Shown piece after piece: positions 44,609-54,778 of a stretch of DNA of 64,000 nt. Every line of letters starts with the position of its first letter. Within the stretch, counting starts at the first letter, position 1. Made by a program: the position numbers and the translations under genes. The notes beneath the pieces are model-generated. The model saw only the letters and a list, made by a program, of their open reading frames with translations, searched no databases and was not told where the DNA came from. This stretch comes from Stappia stellulata DSM 5886. GTDB lineage: Bacteria > Pseudomonadota > Alphaproteobacteria > Rhizobiales > Stappiaceae. The DNA lies in the NCBI RefSeq assembly GCF_000423705.1, contig NZ_AUIM01000012.1:1-64000 (forward strand), read 5' to 3'.

Positions 44609-46048
44609 ATGGTTGCTCAACGTTTCCTCGGCATCGGCCTGGCCTTCGCGCTGGCCCTCGGCAGCATGGGTGTGCCCTCGCAGGGCCTTGCCGAGGGATA
44701 TCCGAAAACCGTGACGATCTCCGCCGGCGAGCGCGTCTCGGGACGCATTCTCCAGGTCGGTCTCGGCCGGTCGGTGGTGATCAACCTCGGTGAGGAAGTC
44801 AGCGACGTCATCGTGTCCAGCCCGGAGGTGGCCGACGCCGTCGTGCGCAGCGCGCGGCGGGTCTTCGTCTTCGGCAACAAGGCGGGGCAGGCGAGCCTCT
44901 TTTTGTTCGGCCGCGCGGGCAACCAGATCGCCAGCTTCGATCTCGCTGTCGAAAACGATACGACCGATCTCAACGCGATGATCGCCCGTTCGATCCCCGG
45001 TGCCCAGATCCGTGCCGAATCCATCAATGGAAACATGGTGCTGAGCGGAACCGCACCGAGCACGGCGGACGCCCAGCGGGCCGCCGACCTTGCCGCGCGC
45101 TTTGCCCGCAAGGAAGGTGAGACGCTCCCCGTTCTCAACATGATTGCCGTCACCGGCAAGGATCAGGTGCATCTCAAGGTTACTGTTGCCGAGGTCGAGC
45201 GCTCGATCATCAAGCAGCTCGGCGTCAATCTCGGCGGCAACATCGGCATCGGCAATTACAACGTCGGTTTCAATAATTCTCCGGGCTATACCGTCAACTC
45301 CAACGTCGTCGGTCGCTCGGCGGCCGGACTGTTCGATCCGACCAACCCATCCGCGACCTCCGGTTTCGTCGCCGGCGGCACCCAGCTCAAGGCCAACATC
45401 GAGGCGCTGCAGCGCGACGGCGTGATCCGCACGCTGGCCGAGCCGACGCTGACGGCGATCTCGGGCGAGAACGCCAGTTTCCTGGCGGGCGGCGAATTTC
45501 CGATCCCGATCTCCCAGGACAACGACAAGGTCACGGTCGAGTTCAAGAAATTCGGTGTCGGCCTCGATTTCACGCCGGTGGTTCTGAGCGGCGGACGCAT
45601 CTCCTTGCGCGTCAAGACAGAGGTCAGCGAGATCACCCAGGAAGGTGCGGTCAACATCGGCGCCCTGTCGATCCCGGCCCTGAAGGTGCGGCGCGCGGAA
45701 TCCACCGTCGAGCTTCCGTCAGGCGGCACGCTGGTGATGGCTGGTCTGCTCAAGGAATCCTACAAGCAGGATCTCAACGGCGTGCCCGGCCTGATGCAGG
45801 TGCCGATCCTGGGCGCGCTCTTCAAGAGTCGCGACTTCCTGCGCCAGGAGACTGAACTCGCCGTCTTCGTCACGCCCTACACCGTGCGCCCGGTGGCGCG
45901 GTCCGAACTCGTCGAGCCGACGAAGAACTTCGCGCCGGCCACCGACGGCGACACGATTTTCCTGAACCGCCTGAACCGCGTCTATCGCGTGTCCGGTAGC
46001 CCGGCCGAGGGCGGATATCACGGCCAGGTCGGCTTTATCTACGAATGA
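44609..46048 (+). CDS. cpaC: Secretin CpaC/RcpA
   Basis: Outer-membrane secretin of the tad pilus, 479 residues. Signal peptide ending near GLAEG, then the pilus-formation N domain (about 35-110), a BON-like segment and the secretin domain (about 180-420) with VPGLMQVPILGALFKSRDF and ELAVFVTPYTVRP. ATG 44609 has AAGGAG 7 nt upstream. Stop overlaps cpaD by 4 bp. Confidence 0.95.
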   Translation: MVAQRFLGIGLAFALALGSMGVPSQGLAEGYPKTVTISAGERVSGRILQVGLGRSVVINLGEEVSDVIVSSPEVADAVVRSARRVFVFGNKAGQASLFLFGRAGNQIASFDLAVENDTTDLNAMIARSIPGAQIRAESINGNMVLSGTAPSTADAQRAADLAARFARKEGETLPVLNMIAVTGKDQVHLKVTVAEVERSIIKQLGVNLGGNIGIGNYNVGFNNSPGYTVNSNVVGRSAAGLFDPTNPSATSGFVAGGTQLKANIEALQRDGVIRTLAEPTLTAISGENASFLAGGEFPIPISQDNDKVTVEFKKFGVGLDFTPVVLSGGRISLRVKTEVSEITQEGAVNIGALSIPALKVRRAESTVELPSGGTLVMAGLLKESYKQDLNGVPGLMQVPILGALFKSRDFLRQETELAVFVTPYTVRPVARSELVEPTKNFAPATDGDTIFLNRLNRVYRVSGSPAEGGYHGQVGFIYE

Positions 46049-46827
46049 TGGGGATCGCACCGATGAATGCAAAGACCGCACAGCGCCGCGCAGCGGCAGC
46101 GCGCCCGAGTCGGCCGGTCATGCCCGCCGTCGCGGTTCTCGCAGCGCTTCTCGCCGCGGGCTGCCAGAGCCAGGCGCCGACCACCTCCGCGCTTGCCGCA
46201 AACGATTACCGCCTGCGCCATCCGATTGTGGTCGGTGAAGGCACCAAGACGCTGGACCTGCCGGTCGGCAGCGGCATGCGGCAGCTGTCGCCGCAGCTTT
46301 CCGCGGTGGTGTCGAGTTTCGCCCGCGACGCACGTTCGCGCGGCGGCGGATCGGTTGAGATCATCGCTCCGTCGGGATCGCGCAACGAGGCGGCCGTCCA
46401 TGCCGTCCTGCCGCAGATCCGCAAGGCGCTCGCCCGCGGTGGCGTGCCGTCCAAGCGCATCGCCACGCGCAGCTACCGCGTCGGCGACAGCGGCGTCGCG
46501 GCCCCCGTGCGTCTTGCCTACACCGGCATTCAGGCAAGTGCGGGTCCCTGCGGCCAGTGGCCCGCCAGCATCAACGGCGGCGGATCGGCAACAAAGCACA
46601 ATCCGCAACTGAACAACACGCAGTACCACAATTTCGGATGCGCCTCTCAGGCGAACCTGGCGGCGATGGTCGACAATCCGTCCGACCTGCTCTACCCGCG
46701 CGCGATGGAACCGGGCGATCAGCTCCGCCGCGGTGTCGTCTACGAGAATTTCCGCAAGGGCGAGCAGACGGCATCGGAATACAAGCAGGGTGACGGCGCG
46801 CAGATTTCCGACGCAGCCGGAAGCTGA
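46045..46827 (+). CDS. cpaD: Pilus lipoprotein CpaD
   Basis: 260-residue lipoprotein: basic N-terminus, hydrophobic stretch and lipobox LAAGC near residue 40, then the CpaD domain (IVVGEGTKTLDLPVG near 62, CGQWP near 169, FGCASQANLAAMV near 200). It probably stabilises or localises the CpaC secretin at the outer membrane. Start set by the ATGA overlap with cpaC. Confidence 0.92.
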   Translation: MMGIAPMNAKTAQRRAAAARPSRPVMPAVAVLAALLAAGCQSQAPTTSALAANDYRLRHPIVVGEGTKTLDLPVGSGMRQLSPQLSAVVSSFARDARSRGGGSVEIIAPSGSRNEAAVHAVLPQIRKALARGGVPSKRIATRSYRVGDSGVAAPVRLAYTGIQASAGPCGQWPASINGGGSATKHNPQLNNTQYHNFGCASQANLAAMVDNPSDLLYPRAMEPGDQLRRGVVYENFRKGEQTASEYKQGDGAQISDAAGS

Positions 46828-46847
46828 TCCCGGGAGGAGCAGGACGT

Positions 46848-48164
46848 ATGAACACGCTGGCATTCGAGGACATGGGTGAAGACACCCGCCGGGCCATCGA
46901 CGAGGCGGACCGGGAAACGGAGATGGTTGCGCCGCCGCCGCCGGCCGACACGATCGACCTGAAAGCAGTGCCGCGCATCGCGATCCAGGCGTTTTGCGAA
47001 AGCGACGACGTTGCGGGCACGATCGAGCGGGCCGCTCAGGACCGTCGCATGGCCAAGGCGCATGTCAAGGTGCACAAGGGCGGGATCGCGGCGGCCGCGG
47101 ACTTCTATTCCACTGCCCCGACGCCGAACCTGATCCTGATCGAGAGCCTGATGAACCCGGAGGGGTTGATCGAGGGTCTGGAGCGCCTGGCGGAAGTTTG
47201 CGACGCGGGAACGAAAGTGGTCGTGATCGGCCACGTCAACGACGTGTCCCTTTACCGTGACCTCATTCATCGCGGAATCAGCGACTATCTGGTAGCGCCG
47301 ATCGACCTGTTCCAGGTGATCGGCGCGATCGGCGAACTCTATGTGAGCGCGGAGTCCGAGCCGCTCGGACGCACGATCGGCTTCATCGGCGCCAAGGGCG
47401 GCGTCGGGGCGTCCACGGTGGCGCACAACGTGTCCTGGTCGATCGCGCGCGTCTACGAGAGCGATGTGGTGCTGGCGGATCTCGATCTCGCCTTCGGGAC
47501 CGCCGGGCTGGATTTCAACCAGGACCCGCTCCAGGGCGTGTTCGAGGCAGTGTCCTCGCCGGACCGGCTCGACGAGACGATGCTCGACCGGCTCTTGTCG
47601 AAATGCGCGGACCGCCTCAGCCTGCTTGCCGCGCCGGCCTCCCTGGAGCGCGCCTACGATCACGGCGAGACGAGTTTTGACGGTCTCGTCGATGTGATGC
47701 AGGCCGGCGCGCCGGCGGTCGTCCTCGATATTCCCCATGGCTGGTCGTCGTGGATTCGTCGTTTGCTGGCGAATGTCGACGAGGTGGTGATCGTAGCAGA
47801 GCCGGATCTGGCCAACCTGCGCAACGCCAAGAACATGGTCGATACGCTGCGTCAGCTGCGTCCCAACGACACCGCGCCGCGCCTTGTGTTGAACCGGGTG
47901 AACGTTCCGAAGCGGCCCGAGATCAAGGTCAGCGAGTTCACTGACGCGCTGGGGCTCGATCCGGTCGCGGTGGTGCCGTTCGAGCCGCTCCTGTTCGGCA
48001 CGGCGGCGAACAACGGACAAATGATCGGCGAACAGGACGAAAAGCACCCGAGTGCAGCCCTGTTCGACCAGATTTCGCAGGTCGTCACGGGCCGCGGCGA
48101 GATCCAGAAGCCAAAGGGTCTGGATCTTGGCGCGCTGATGACCCGCTTGCTGAAAAAGGGTTAG
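46848..48164 (+). CDS. cpaE: Pilus assembly localisation ATPase CpaE/TadZ
   Basis: 438-residue MinD/ParA-like protein that places the pilus machinery at the pole. A receiver-like N-terminal domain (about 40-175) is followed by a P-loop with the deviant Walker A GAKGGVGAST near 185, and VLADLDLAFGT as the Walker A' region. The ribosome site GGGAGGAG lies about 10 nt before the ATG. Confidence 0.94.
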   Translation: MNTLAFEDMGEDTRRAIDEADRETEMVAPPPPADTIDLKAVPRIAIQAFCESDDVAGTIERAAQDRRMAKAHVKVHKGGIAAAADFYSTAPTPNLILIESLMNPEGLIEGLERLAEVCDAGTKVVVIGHVNDVSLYRDLIHRGISDYLVAPIDLFQVIGAIGELYVSAESEPLGRTIGFIGAKGGVGASTVAHNVSWSIARVYESDVVLADLDLAFGTAGLDFNQDPLQGVFEAVSSPDRLDETMLDRLLSKCADRLSLLAAPASLERAYDHGETSFDGLVDVMQAGAPAVVLDIPHGWSSWIRRLLANVDEVVIVAEPDLANLRNAKNMVDTLRQLRPNDTAPRLVLNRVNVPKRPEIKVSEFTDALGLDPVAVVPFEPLLFGTAANNGQMIGEQDEKHPSAALFDQISQVVTGRGEIQKPKGLDLGALMTRLLKKG

Positions 48165-48245
48165 GGCGCGGGGTGGCGGCCCGGCGCCCGCGGTGCGGAG
48201 GGGCCCTTCGCGATTTTCGATAAATGCAGTTGAGAGCAGGTGAAA

Positions 48246-49754
48246 ATGTTCGGTCGACGTGGCGCAACTCCCGGAACGGCGGCTCCCCGCCCCAAGGCTC
48301 CCGCCGCTCCCCCGGCGGGTCCGGCGGCAGAACCGCGCTCGAATGCCGCATCGGAGCAGGACGCGGCCATCGCTGCCGGCCCGGCGCCGGCGGCCGCCGC
48401 GCAGCCCGCTCCCCGACCCAAGGCCCCTGAGCCTGCCCCGGAAAAGCCCGCGCAGCGGCGCTCCAACGACTATTATGCGACCAAGGCGTCGATCTTCAAC
48501 GCGCTCGTCGAGGCCATCGACCTGTCGATGCTCACAAGGCTGTCGCCGGAGGACGCGCGCGAGGAAATCCGCGATGTCGTCAATGACATCATTGCGCTCA
48601 AGAACGTCGTCATGTCGATTTCCGAGCAGGAAGACCTGCTGGAAGATATCTGCAACGACGTTCTGGGCTATGGTCCGCTGGAGCCTCTGCTCGCGCGCGA
48701 CGACATCGCCGACATCATGGTCAACGGCGCCGACACGGTCTACATCGAGACCCAGGGCAAGATGCAGCAGACCGGTGTGCGCTTTCGCGACAACAAGCAG
48801 CTGATGAACATCTGCCAGCGGATCGTCAGCCAGGTCGGCCGGCGCGTCGATGAATCCAGCCCGATCTGCGACGCGCGCCTTGCAGACGGCTCGCGTGTCA
48901 ACGTCATCGCCCCGCCGCTTGCGATCGACGGGCCGACGCTGACCATTCGTAAGTTCAAGAAGGACAAGCTGACGCTGAAGCAGCTGGTCCAGTTCAACTC
49001 CGTGTCGCCGGAAGGCGCCACCGTTCTGGAGATCATCGGCCGCAGCCGGTGCAACGTGCTGATTTCCGGCGGCACCGGTTCGGGCAAGACGACACTGCTC
49101 AACTGCCTGACGGCCTACATCGATTCCACCGAGCGCATCATCACCTGCGAGGATGCGGCGGAACTGCAGCTGCAGCAGCCGCATGTGGTGCGTCTTGAAA
49201 CCCGCCCGCCCAATCTGGAAGGCGAGGGCGAGGTGACCATGCGCGATCTGGTCAAGAATTGCCTGCGCATGCGGCCCGAGCGCATCATCGTCGGCGAGGT
49301 GCGCGGACCCGAGGCCTTCGATCTGTTGCAGGCGATGAACACCGGCCACGACGGCTCGATGGGCACATTGCACGCCAACAGCCCGCGCGAGGCGCTCTCG
49401 CGCCTGGAATCGATGATCACCATGGGTGGCTTCACGCTCCCCTCCAAGACCCTGCGCGAGATGATCGTGTCCTCCATCGACGTGATCGTCCAGGCGCAGC
49501 GCCTGCGCGACGGTTCGCGCCGCATCACCCATGTCTCCGAGGTGATGGGCATGGAAGGCGACGTCATTATTACCCAGGACGTGTTCCTTTACGACATTCT
49601 CGGCGAGGACCCGAACGGCAACCTGGTCGGACGGCATCGCTCCACCGGCATCGGCCGGCCGAAGTTCTGGGAAAAGGCCCGTTACTTCGGCGAGGAGCAC
49701 CGGCTTGCCGCGGCACTCGATGCAGCGGAAGTGCGCGAGGGCGAAAATGTCTGA
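48246..49754 (+). CDS. cpaF: Tad secretion ATPase CpaF/TadA
   Basis: 502-residue secretion ATPase powering pilus extension and retraction. An Ala/Pro-rich leader (about 1-72) precedes the T2SS-E domain. Seen: Walker [14 protein letters not shown], Asp box [11 protein letters not shown], Walker [17 protein letters not shown] and His box [14 protein letters not shown] 48246 has AGCAGG at the right distance; GTG 48240 sits too close to it. Overlaps tadB by 8 bp. Confidence 0.95.
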   Translation: MFGRRGATPGTAAPRPKAPAAPPAGPAAEPRSNAASEQDAAIAAGPAPAAAAQPAPRPKAPEPAPEKPAQRRSNDYYATKASIFNALVEAIDLSMLTRLSPEDAREEIRDVVNDIIALKNVVMSISEQEDLLEDICNDVLGYGPLEPLLARDDIADIMVNGADTVYIETQGKMQQTGVRFRDNKQLMNICQRIVSQVGRRVDESSPICDARLADGSRVNVIAPPLAIDGPTLTIRKFKKDKLTLKQLVQFNSVSPEGATVLEIIGRSRCNVLISGGTGSGKTTLLNCLTAYIDSTERIITCEDAAELQLQQPHVVRLETRPPNLEGEGEVTMRDLVKNCLRMRPERIIVGEVRGPEAFDLLQAMNTGHDGSMGTLHANSPREALSRLESMITMGGFTLPSKTLREMIVSSIDVIVQAQRLRDGSRRITHVSEVMGMEGDVIITQDVFLYDILGEDPNGNLVGRHRSTGIGRPKFWEKARYFGEEHRLAAALDAAEVREGENV

Positions 49755-50766
49755 GCTGAAGGACCTGCTCTCCCCCGAACTGACGATGCTGGCGACGGCC
49801 TTGCTCGGCGCCTTTTCCATTGGCGGAATTCTCTACGCCCTGCTGCAGCCGACCCTCACCGGTGAAAAACAGCGCGAAAAGCGGCTCAAGACCGTTGCCA
49901 GCCGCCCCACGTCATACGACGCCAGCCGTCTCGTGAAGGACAACGACCGGCGCCGCAAGTCCGTTCAGGACCAGTTGCGGGACTTTGAAGCGCGTGAAAA
50001 GAAGCGCAAAGACAAACAGGCGCGTCTTAGTCTTGAGGAACGCATCGATCAGGCGGGGCTGACCTGGACGAAGCGGGCCTTCTACATATTCTCGGTGGTC
50101 AGCGGCATTGTCGTGACCTTGATCGGTTTCGCGATCACCTCGTCCATCATCGTCAACGCGGGCTTCGCCTTTGTCGGTTTTTTCGGCATTCCCCGCTTTT
50201 ATCTGGGGCGCAAGAAGAAGAAGCGCATCGACGCGTTTCTCAATGAATTGCCGAATGCCGTGGATGTCATTGTGCGCGGCACCAAGGCGGGTCTGCCGCT
50301 TGCGGAATGCATCCAGATCGTGGCGGCCGAGGCGCGCGATCCGATCAAGACCGAGTTCCGCCGCCTGATCGAGGCGCAGACCATGGGCGTGACGCTGAGC
50401 GAGGCGATTGTGAAGCTGCCGCAACGGATGCCGGTGGCGGAAGCGAACTTCCTGGCGATCGTCGTCGCCATCCAGTCCCAGGCCGGCGGCTCTATGTCGG
50501 AGGCGCTTGGCAACCTCTCCAAGGTCCTGCGTGAGCGCAAGGCGATGAAGGGCAAGATCCAGGCGATGAGCCAGGAGGCAAAATCCTCTGCCGCCATCAT
50601 CGGGTCGCTGCCGTTCCTGGTCGTCGGCGTGCTGTCGTTGACCAGTCCGTCCTACATCATGCTTCTGGTCACCGAACCCGCAGGCAACATGATCCTCGCC
50701 TTTTCCGGTTTTTGGATGCTCACTGGAATGGCCATCATGAAGAAAATGATCAACTTTGACTTCTGA
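49747..50766 (+). CDS. tadB: Tad inner-membrane platform protein TadB
   Basis: 339-residue polytopic protein with a T2SS-F domain (about 185-310; LPNAVDVIVRGTKAGLPLAE, IQSQAGGSMSEALGNLS). One membrane segment near the N-terminus, a charged cytoplasmic stretch, a hydrophobic pair at about 115-160 and C-terminal segments. It forms the inner-membrane core with TadC. ATG 49747 lies inside the cpaF end. Confidence 0.93.
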   Translation: MSELKDLLSPELTMLATALLGAFSIGGILYALLQPTLTGEKQREKRLKTVASRPTSYDASRLVKDNDRRRKSVQDQLRDFEAREKKRKDKQARLSLEERIDQAGLTWTKRAFYIFSVVSGIVVTLIGFAITSSIIVNAGFAFVGFFGIPRFYLGRKKKKRIDAFLNELPNAVDVIVRGTKAGLPLAECIQIVAAEARDPIKTEFRRLIEAQTMGVTLSEAIVKLPQRMPVAEANFLAIVVAIQSQAGGSMSEALGNLSKVLRERKAMKGKIQAMSQEAKSSAAIIGSLPFLVVGVLSLTSPSYIMLLVTEPAGNMILAFSGFWMLTGMAIMKKMINFDF

Positions 50767-50781
50767 CCCAAGGGCCCGGCC

Positions 50782-51768
50782 ATGATGGGACTGGATTTTT
50801 CTGATCTGATGAGCCAGCAGATGATCATCGCCGCGCTTGCGATGGTCGCCGTTGCCGGGACGGTCTTCGTTCTGGTGATGCCGCTGCTTGAGGGCGACAA
50901 GCTGAAGAGCCGCATGAAGTCGGTGGCGCTCGAACGCGACCAGATGCGGGCCCGCGAACGCGCACGTATGACCGACGAGAAAGCCAACGCCCGGGTTTCC
51001 CTGCGCAATCAGCCAAAGCAACAGGTGCAGCGCATCGTCGACCGGCTTAACCTCAAGAACCTGATGTCGGACGAACAGACCAAGCTGCGCTTGACCCAGG
51101 CCGGTTTTCGCGGAACGAAGCCGCTCTATACGTTCCTGTTTGCACGCCTGGTCATGCCGGTGCTGCTGTTTTTCGTGGCGCTGTTCTACACCTTCGTGGT
51201 GCTGCAACTCGATCTTCCGCCGATGATCAATGTCCTGATCGCCAGCGTGATCGCCTTTATCGGTTACTACGCACCGGACCTCTATCTGAGGAACCGCATT
51301 CAGAACCGCCAGCTGTCCATCAACCGGGCATGGCCGGATTCGCTCGATCTGATGCTGATTTGCGTGGAATCGGGCATGTCCATCGAGGTCGCCTTTCGCA
51401 AGGTGTCGGAGGAGATCGGCGTGCAGTCGGTTGCCCTTGCAGAGGAACTGACGCTGACCAACGCCGAGTTGTCCTATCTCGGCGAGCGCCGGCTCGCCTA
51501 TGAGAACCTCGCAAAGCGCACGGGCCTTGAAGGTGTCAAGAACGTGTCGCTCGCTCTCATTCAGGCGGAACGCTATGGCACGCCGGTGTCGCAGGCGCTT
51601 CGGGTGATGGCCGACGAGAACCGGGCGCAGCGCATGCAGGCCGCCGAAAAGAAGGCCGCCGCCCTGCCGCCCAAGCTGACGGTTCCGATGATCGTGTTCT
51701 TCCTGCCCGTGCTGCTGGCCGTCATTATCGGACCGGTGATCATCCAGGCGCTTGCCACCTTCAAGTGA
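50782..51768 (+). CDS. tadC: Tad inner-membrane platform protein TadC
   Basis: 328-residue paralogue of TadB with a T2SS-F domain (about 180-305; WPDSLDLMLICVESGMSIEV, RYGTPVSQALRVMADE) and membrane segments at about 15-35, 115-160 and the C-terminus. Last gene of the rightward tad arm, 15 bp after tadB, followed by a terminator. Confidence 0.93.
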   Translation: MMGLDFSDLMSQQMIIAALAMVAVAGTVFVLVMPLLEGDKLKSRMKSVALERDQMRARERARMTDEKANARVSLRNQPKQQVQRIVDRLNLKNLMSDEQTKLRLTQAGFRGTKPLYTFLFARLVMPVLLFFVALFYTFVVLQLDLPPMINVLIASVIAFIGYYAPDLYLRNRIQNRQLSINRAWPDSLDLMLICVESGMSIEVAFRKVSEEIGVQSVALAEELTLTNAELSYLGERRLAYENLAKRTGLEGVKNVSLALIQAERYGTPVSQALRVMADENRAQRMQAAEKKAAALPPKLTVPMIVFFLPVLLAVIIGPVIIQALATFK

Positions 51769-51817
51769 TCCACGCCGGGCCGTTGTCCGAGGCATGGCCC
51801 CGATCCATCCAGACAGA

Positions 51818-51850
51818 AAAAAGCCTCCGGGACGATCCCGGAGGCCTTTT
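51818..51850. terminator. Bidirectional intrinsic terminator between tadC and tadD
   Basis: GC stem (gcct-c-cggga against tcccgaggc, one bulged C, 3-nt loop) centred at 51835. It is flanked by A residues on the left (51818-51823) and T residues on the right (51847-51850), so it can terminate the convergent tadC and tadD transcripts from both sides. Confidence 0.8.
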
Positions 51851-51896
51851 CGGTTGAAATGCTGCGATCGGCGAAGCGGCGCTTCGCCGGAGCCGA

Positions 51897-52715
51897 TCAG
51901 CCGCCGCGCTTCTTTTTCTCGGCGGCGGAAATTTCCGCCCAGGAATTGCGCTGCGCCAGCATCGATTTCAGATAGGCGATGTTCTGGTTGGCCTGCGCCG
52001 GATCGAGCTCCGAGCGCGCCACGCTTTCGGCTTCCTGGAAACGTCCCTGCAAGCCGATCGACAGGGCGAGGTTCTGCCGGATACGGCTGTCGGCCTTGGG
52101 GCTTGCAGCTGCCTTCTGGAGGATCTCTTCGGCCTGTTTCACTTCGCCGGCGAGCAGATAGGACATGGCGAGATTGTTGAGGAGGCTCGGCTCGTCGGGC
52201 GCGATCTTCAGCGCCTGGCCATAGAGCGAGCGAGCCTTGTTGGTGTTGCCCATCTGATCCTCGATCGCCGCTTCCGCGGAGAGAAGACGCCAGTCGGGCC
52301 GGGTCGGGGTCTGGGCGCCCTTGATCACCTGAAGTGCCTCGGGCAGCTTGCCGCCCATCGCCAGGATCTTGCCATAGGCGGCGGCGATGTCGCGGTCGCT
52401 CTGCTTGTTGATCACCGCCTTGCGCAGCACCGCCTCGGCCTGCGGGATCTGGCTGTTGCGCCGCAGGGCGGCCGCGTAGTTCAGGATGTTTTCGCGGTTG
52501 TCGGGCGCCTTTTCATAGGCCTGCCCCCAGTAGCCAACCGCCTGTCGCGCGGCATCGGAGCCGGGTGCGGCGTAGCCCTGGGTGGCGCTGGCATGGGTGC
52601 CGACCGCGCGCTTGGACGAGGCGCAGCCGGTGACCGCGAGTGCTGCCGCCAGCGACAGGGCGAGAACGAAGTGGCTGGGGACCGAGCGTCCCCGGGAACG
52701 GCGCGTGGATGGCAT
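51897..52715 (-). CDS. tadD: TPR lipoprotein, TadD-like
   Basis: 272-residue lipoprotein (lipobox AVTGC near residue 31) with about four to five tetratricopeptide repeats between 55 and 255 (NYAAALRRNSQIPQAEAVL, NNLAMSYLLAGEVKQAEEIL). TPR lipoproteins of this type (TadD) act as pilotins for the tad secretin. It is convergent to tadC and shares its terminator rather than being in the operon, so the name rests on domain and position. Confidence 0.85.
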   Translation of the reverse strand: MPSTRRSRGRSVPSHFVLALSLAAALAVTGCASSKRAVGTHASATQGYAAPGSDAARQAVGYWGQAYEKAPDNRENILNYAAALRRNSQIPQAEAVLRKAVINKQSDRDIAAAYGKILAMGGKLPEALQVIKGAQTPTRPDWRLLSAEAAIEDQMGNTNKARSLYGQALKIAPDEPSLLNNLAMSYLLAGEVKQAEEILQKAAASPKADSRIRQNLALSIGLQGRFQEAESVARSELDPAQANQNIAYLKSMLAQRNSWAEISAAEKKKRGG

Positions 52716-52893
52716 GGTGCCAGGCTCCTCAACGCGAAAGACGGGTTTGCAAATTGCGCTTCCCCATCAATACGTCGTTAACCCTAATGCTTCGTTAAAC
52801 GCAGCGCCTCGTTGCTTTTTGCCGTGCCATCTCCTTCGGATTGCGGGTCGATGGGGCTTCATGCTTTAACGTCGGTTCCGTCCTGTTTCCAAC

Positions 52894-54300
52894 ATGAGGC
52901 TCAAGACCTTGCGCCAGTCCCTGCGTGCCTTCGATCCCGCCCTCAAGCCGGTTCCCCTTCACCTCGTCGACAAGGCGGGATGCGCCGCAGCGCTTCAGCG
53001 GCTGGGGCCGGGCGCCGGCGAATGGGCCGCCGCCAACGGGTTCGAGGGCGCAAGCGGTCAGCTTCTGCTGGTTCCGGGCGAGGGCGGCATTGCAACAGCC
53101 GCGCTTTATGGCGTGGCCGATCCGCGGGATCCCGGCTTTGCCGCGGGCGAGCTGGCGCGCAAGCTTCCCGGCGGCGATTACGCGCTCCAGCTTGAGGGCA
53201 AGGCCCGGCAGGAAACATTGCTTGCTTTCGCGCTGACCGCCTACCGCTTCGAGCGTTACCGCAAACCCGCGACGCAAAGCCGGCCTGCCATCGTCCTCGA
53301 CGAAGGCGATGACGCGGAGGCTCTCGGGGTGATCCTCGATGGCGTCGCGCTTGCCCGCGACCTGATCAACACGCCGGCGAACGATCTCGGTCCGGAGGAA
53401 TTGGCGGCCGCCGCGCGCCAGCTGTTCGCCCTGCACGGTGGCTCGACCCGCGTGGTGGAAGGCGAGGCGCTGGTCGCCGACGGCTTTCCGATGATCCATG
53501 CCGTCGGGCGGGCCAGCACCCGGGCGCCGCGCCTTGTCGATGCGGTCTGGGGGGCGGAGGACGCGCCGAAGGTGACGCTGGTCGGCAAGGGCGTGGTGTT
53601 CGACACCGGCGGCCTCGACATCAAGCCGGCGAGCGGCATGGCCTTGATGAAGAAGGACATGGGCGGGGCGGCCAATGTGCTGGGCCTGGCCTCCATGATC
53701 ATGGCGGCCGGTCTGCCCGTGCGCCTGCGCGTGCTGATCCCGGCGGTCGAAAACGCCATATCCGGCTCCGCCTTCCGGCCGGGCGACGTGCTCGACAGCC
53801 GCAAGGGGCTGCGGGTCGAGATCGGCAACACCGATGCGGAAGGCCGCCTCGTGCTGGGCGATGCGCTGACCCTTGCCGATGAGGAAAAGCCTGAAATCCT
53901 GATCGACATGGCGACCCTGACCGGGGCTGCCCGCGTGGCACTCGGACCGGAACTCCCCCCGTATTTCACCGACGACGAAGCCTTCGCCGGCGCCCTCGCC
54001 GCAAAGGCGGAGGAAACGCGCGATCCGCTGTGGCGGCTGCCGCTGTGGCGTCCCTACGAGAGTTATCTCGACAGCCGCGTGGCGGACATCAATCACATCA
54101 ACACCACCGGGGCGGGGTTCGCCGGATCGATCACGGCAGCGCTGTTTCTCTCCCGTTTCGTGGAAAACGCCGCGACCTGGGTGCATCTCGACATCTACGG
54201 CTGGTCGCCCTCCGACCGTCCGGCCCGTCCCGCAGGTGGCGAGGCGCAGGGCATTCGGGCGCTGTTTGCGCTGCTCACGGAGCGCTTTTCGCGCGGATAG
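52894..54300 (+). CDS. Leucyl aminopeptidase family protein (M17)
   Basis: 468-residue zinc/manganese aminopeptidase. The catalytic domain (about 150-465) has VGKGVVFDTGGLDIKPASGM, the metal Lys/Asp in MKKDMGG and the family signature NTDAEGRLVLGDAL. The N-terminal domain is shorter than in E. coli PepA, as in the alphaproteobacterial PepA-like group. It is probably cytosolic peptide turnover. No strong ribosome site is visible before ATG 52894. Confidence 0.92.
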   Translation: MRLKTLRQSLRAFDPALKPVPLHLVDKAGCAAALQRLGPGAGEWAAANGFEGASGQLLLVPGEGGIATAALYGVADPRDPGFAAGELARKLPGGDYALQLEGKARQETLLAFALTAYRFERYRKPATQSRPAIVLDEGDDAEALGVILDGVALARDLINTPANDLGPEELAAAARQLFALHGGSTRVVEGEALVADGFPMIHAVGRASTRAPRLVDAVWGAEDAPKVTLVGKGVVFDTGGLDIKPASGMALMKKDMGGAANVLGLASMIMAAGLPVRLRVLIPAVENAISGSAFRPGDVLDSRKGLRVEIGNTDAEGRLVLGDALTLADEEKPEILIDMATLTGAARVALGPELPPYFTDDEAFAGALAAKAEETRDPLWRLPLWRPYESYLDSRVADINHINTTGAGFAGSITAALFLSRFVENAATWVHLDIYGWSPSDRPARPAGGEAQGIRALFALLTERFSRG

Positions 54301-54404
54301 GGACGGGTGGCCGTCTCATCGGCTACGCATAACGGAACCGAAACGATTTCGCGCCATGATGCTGGAACCGTGCCGCTCGGCACGGGTAAGCGAATGGGGA
54401 CGAA

Positions 54405-54755
54405 ATGGGTGTCGAGATACGGCCCTCGCAGGCGTTGCGCCTGTGGCATGACGTCACGATGGAGCTTGTCACCGACGGGGACAAGGACCTGACGGCACGC
54501 CAGATGGCGATCCTGCTGACGGTCTATCTGGAGCCGCCGCCGCATACGGTGCGCGGCCTGGCGGCCCGGCTGACTGTGACGAAGCCGGTGATCACCCGCG
54601 CGCTCGACACGCTTGGCGCGATGAAGCTTCTGTCGCGCAAGCGCGACGAGGCCGACCGCCGCAACGTCGTGATCACGCGAACGGTTGCCGGCGCGCTTTA
54701 TCTGGAAGAGATTGCCGATACGATTGTCGCCAAGGCCGCGACGATGCCCCGCTGA
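54405..54755 (+). CDS. MarR family transcriptional regulator
   Basis: 116-residue winged helix regulator: DLTARQMAILLTVYLEPPPH, the recognition helix VRGLAARLTVTKPVITRALD and the wing region SRKRDEADRRNVVITRT. It is short for MarR, with reduced dimerisation helices. It lies 23 bp before the NlpC/P60 gene and may be co-transcribed with it. Ligand and targets are unknown. Confidence 0.88.
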   Translation: MGVEIRPSQALRLWHDVTMELVTDGDKDLTARQMAILLTVYLEPPPHTVRGLAARLTVTKPVITRALDTLGAMKLLSRKRDEADRRNVVITRTVAGALYLEEIADTIVAKAATMPR

Positions 54756-54778
54756 CCGATCCGACGGACACTGATCTC

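Noticed and set aside
46740-49820. 1026-codon open frame antisense to cpaE and cpaF
   Set aside because: Shadow of two well-supported tad genes; rich in Arg, His and Gln-type codons with no recognisable motif.
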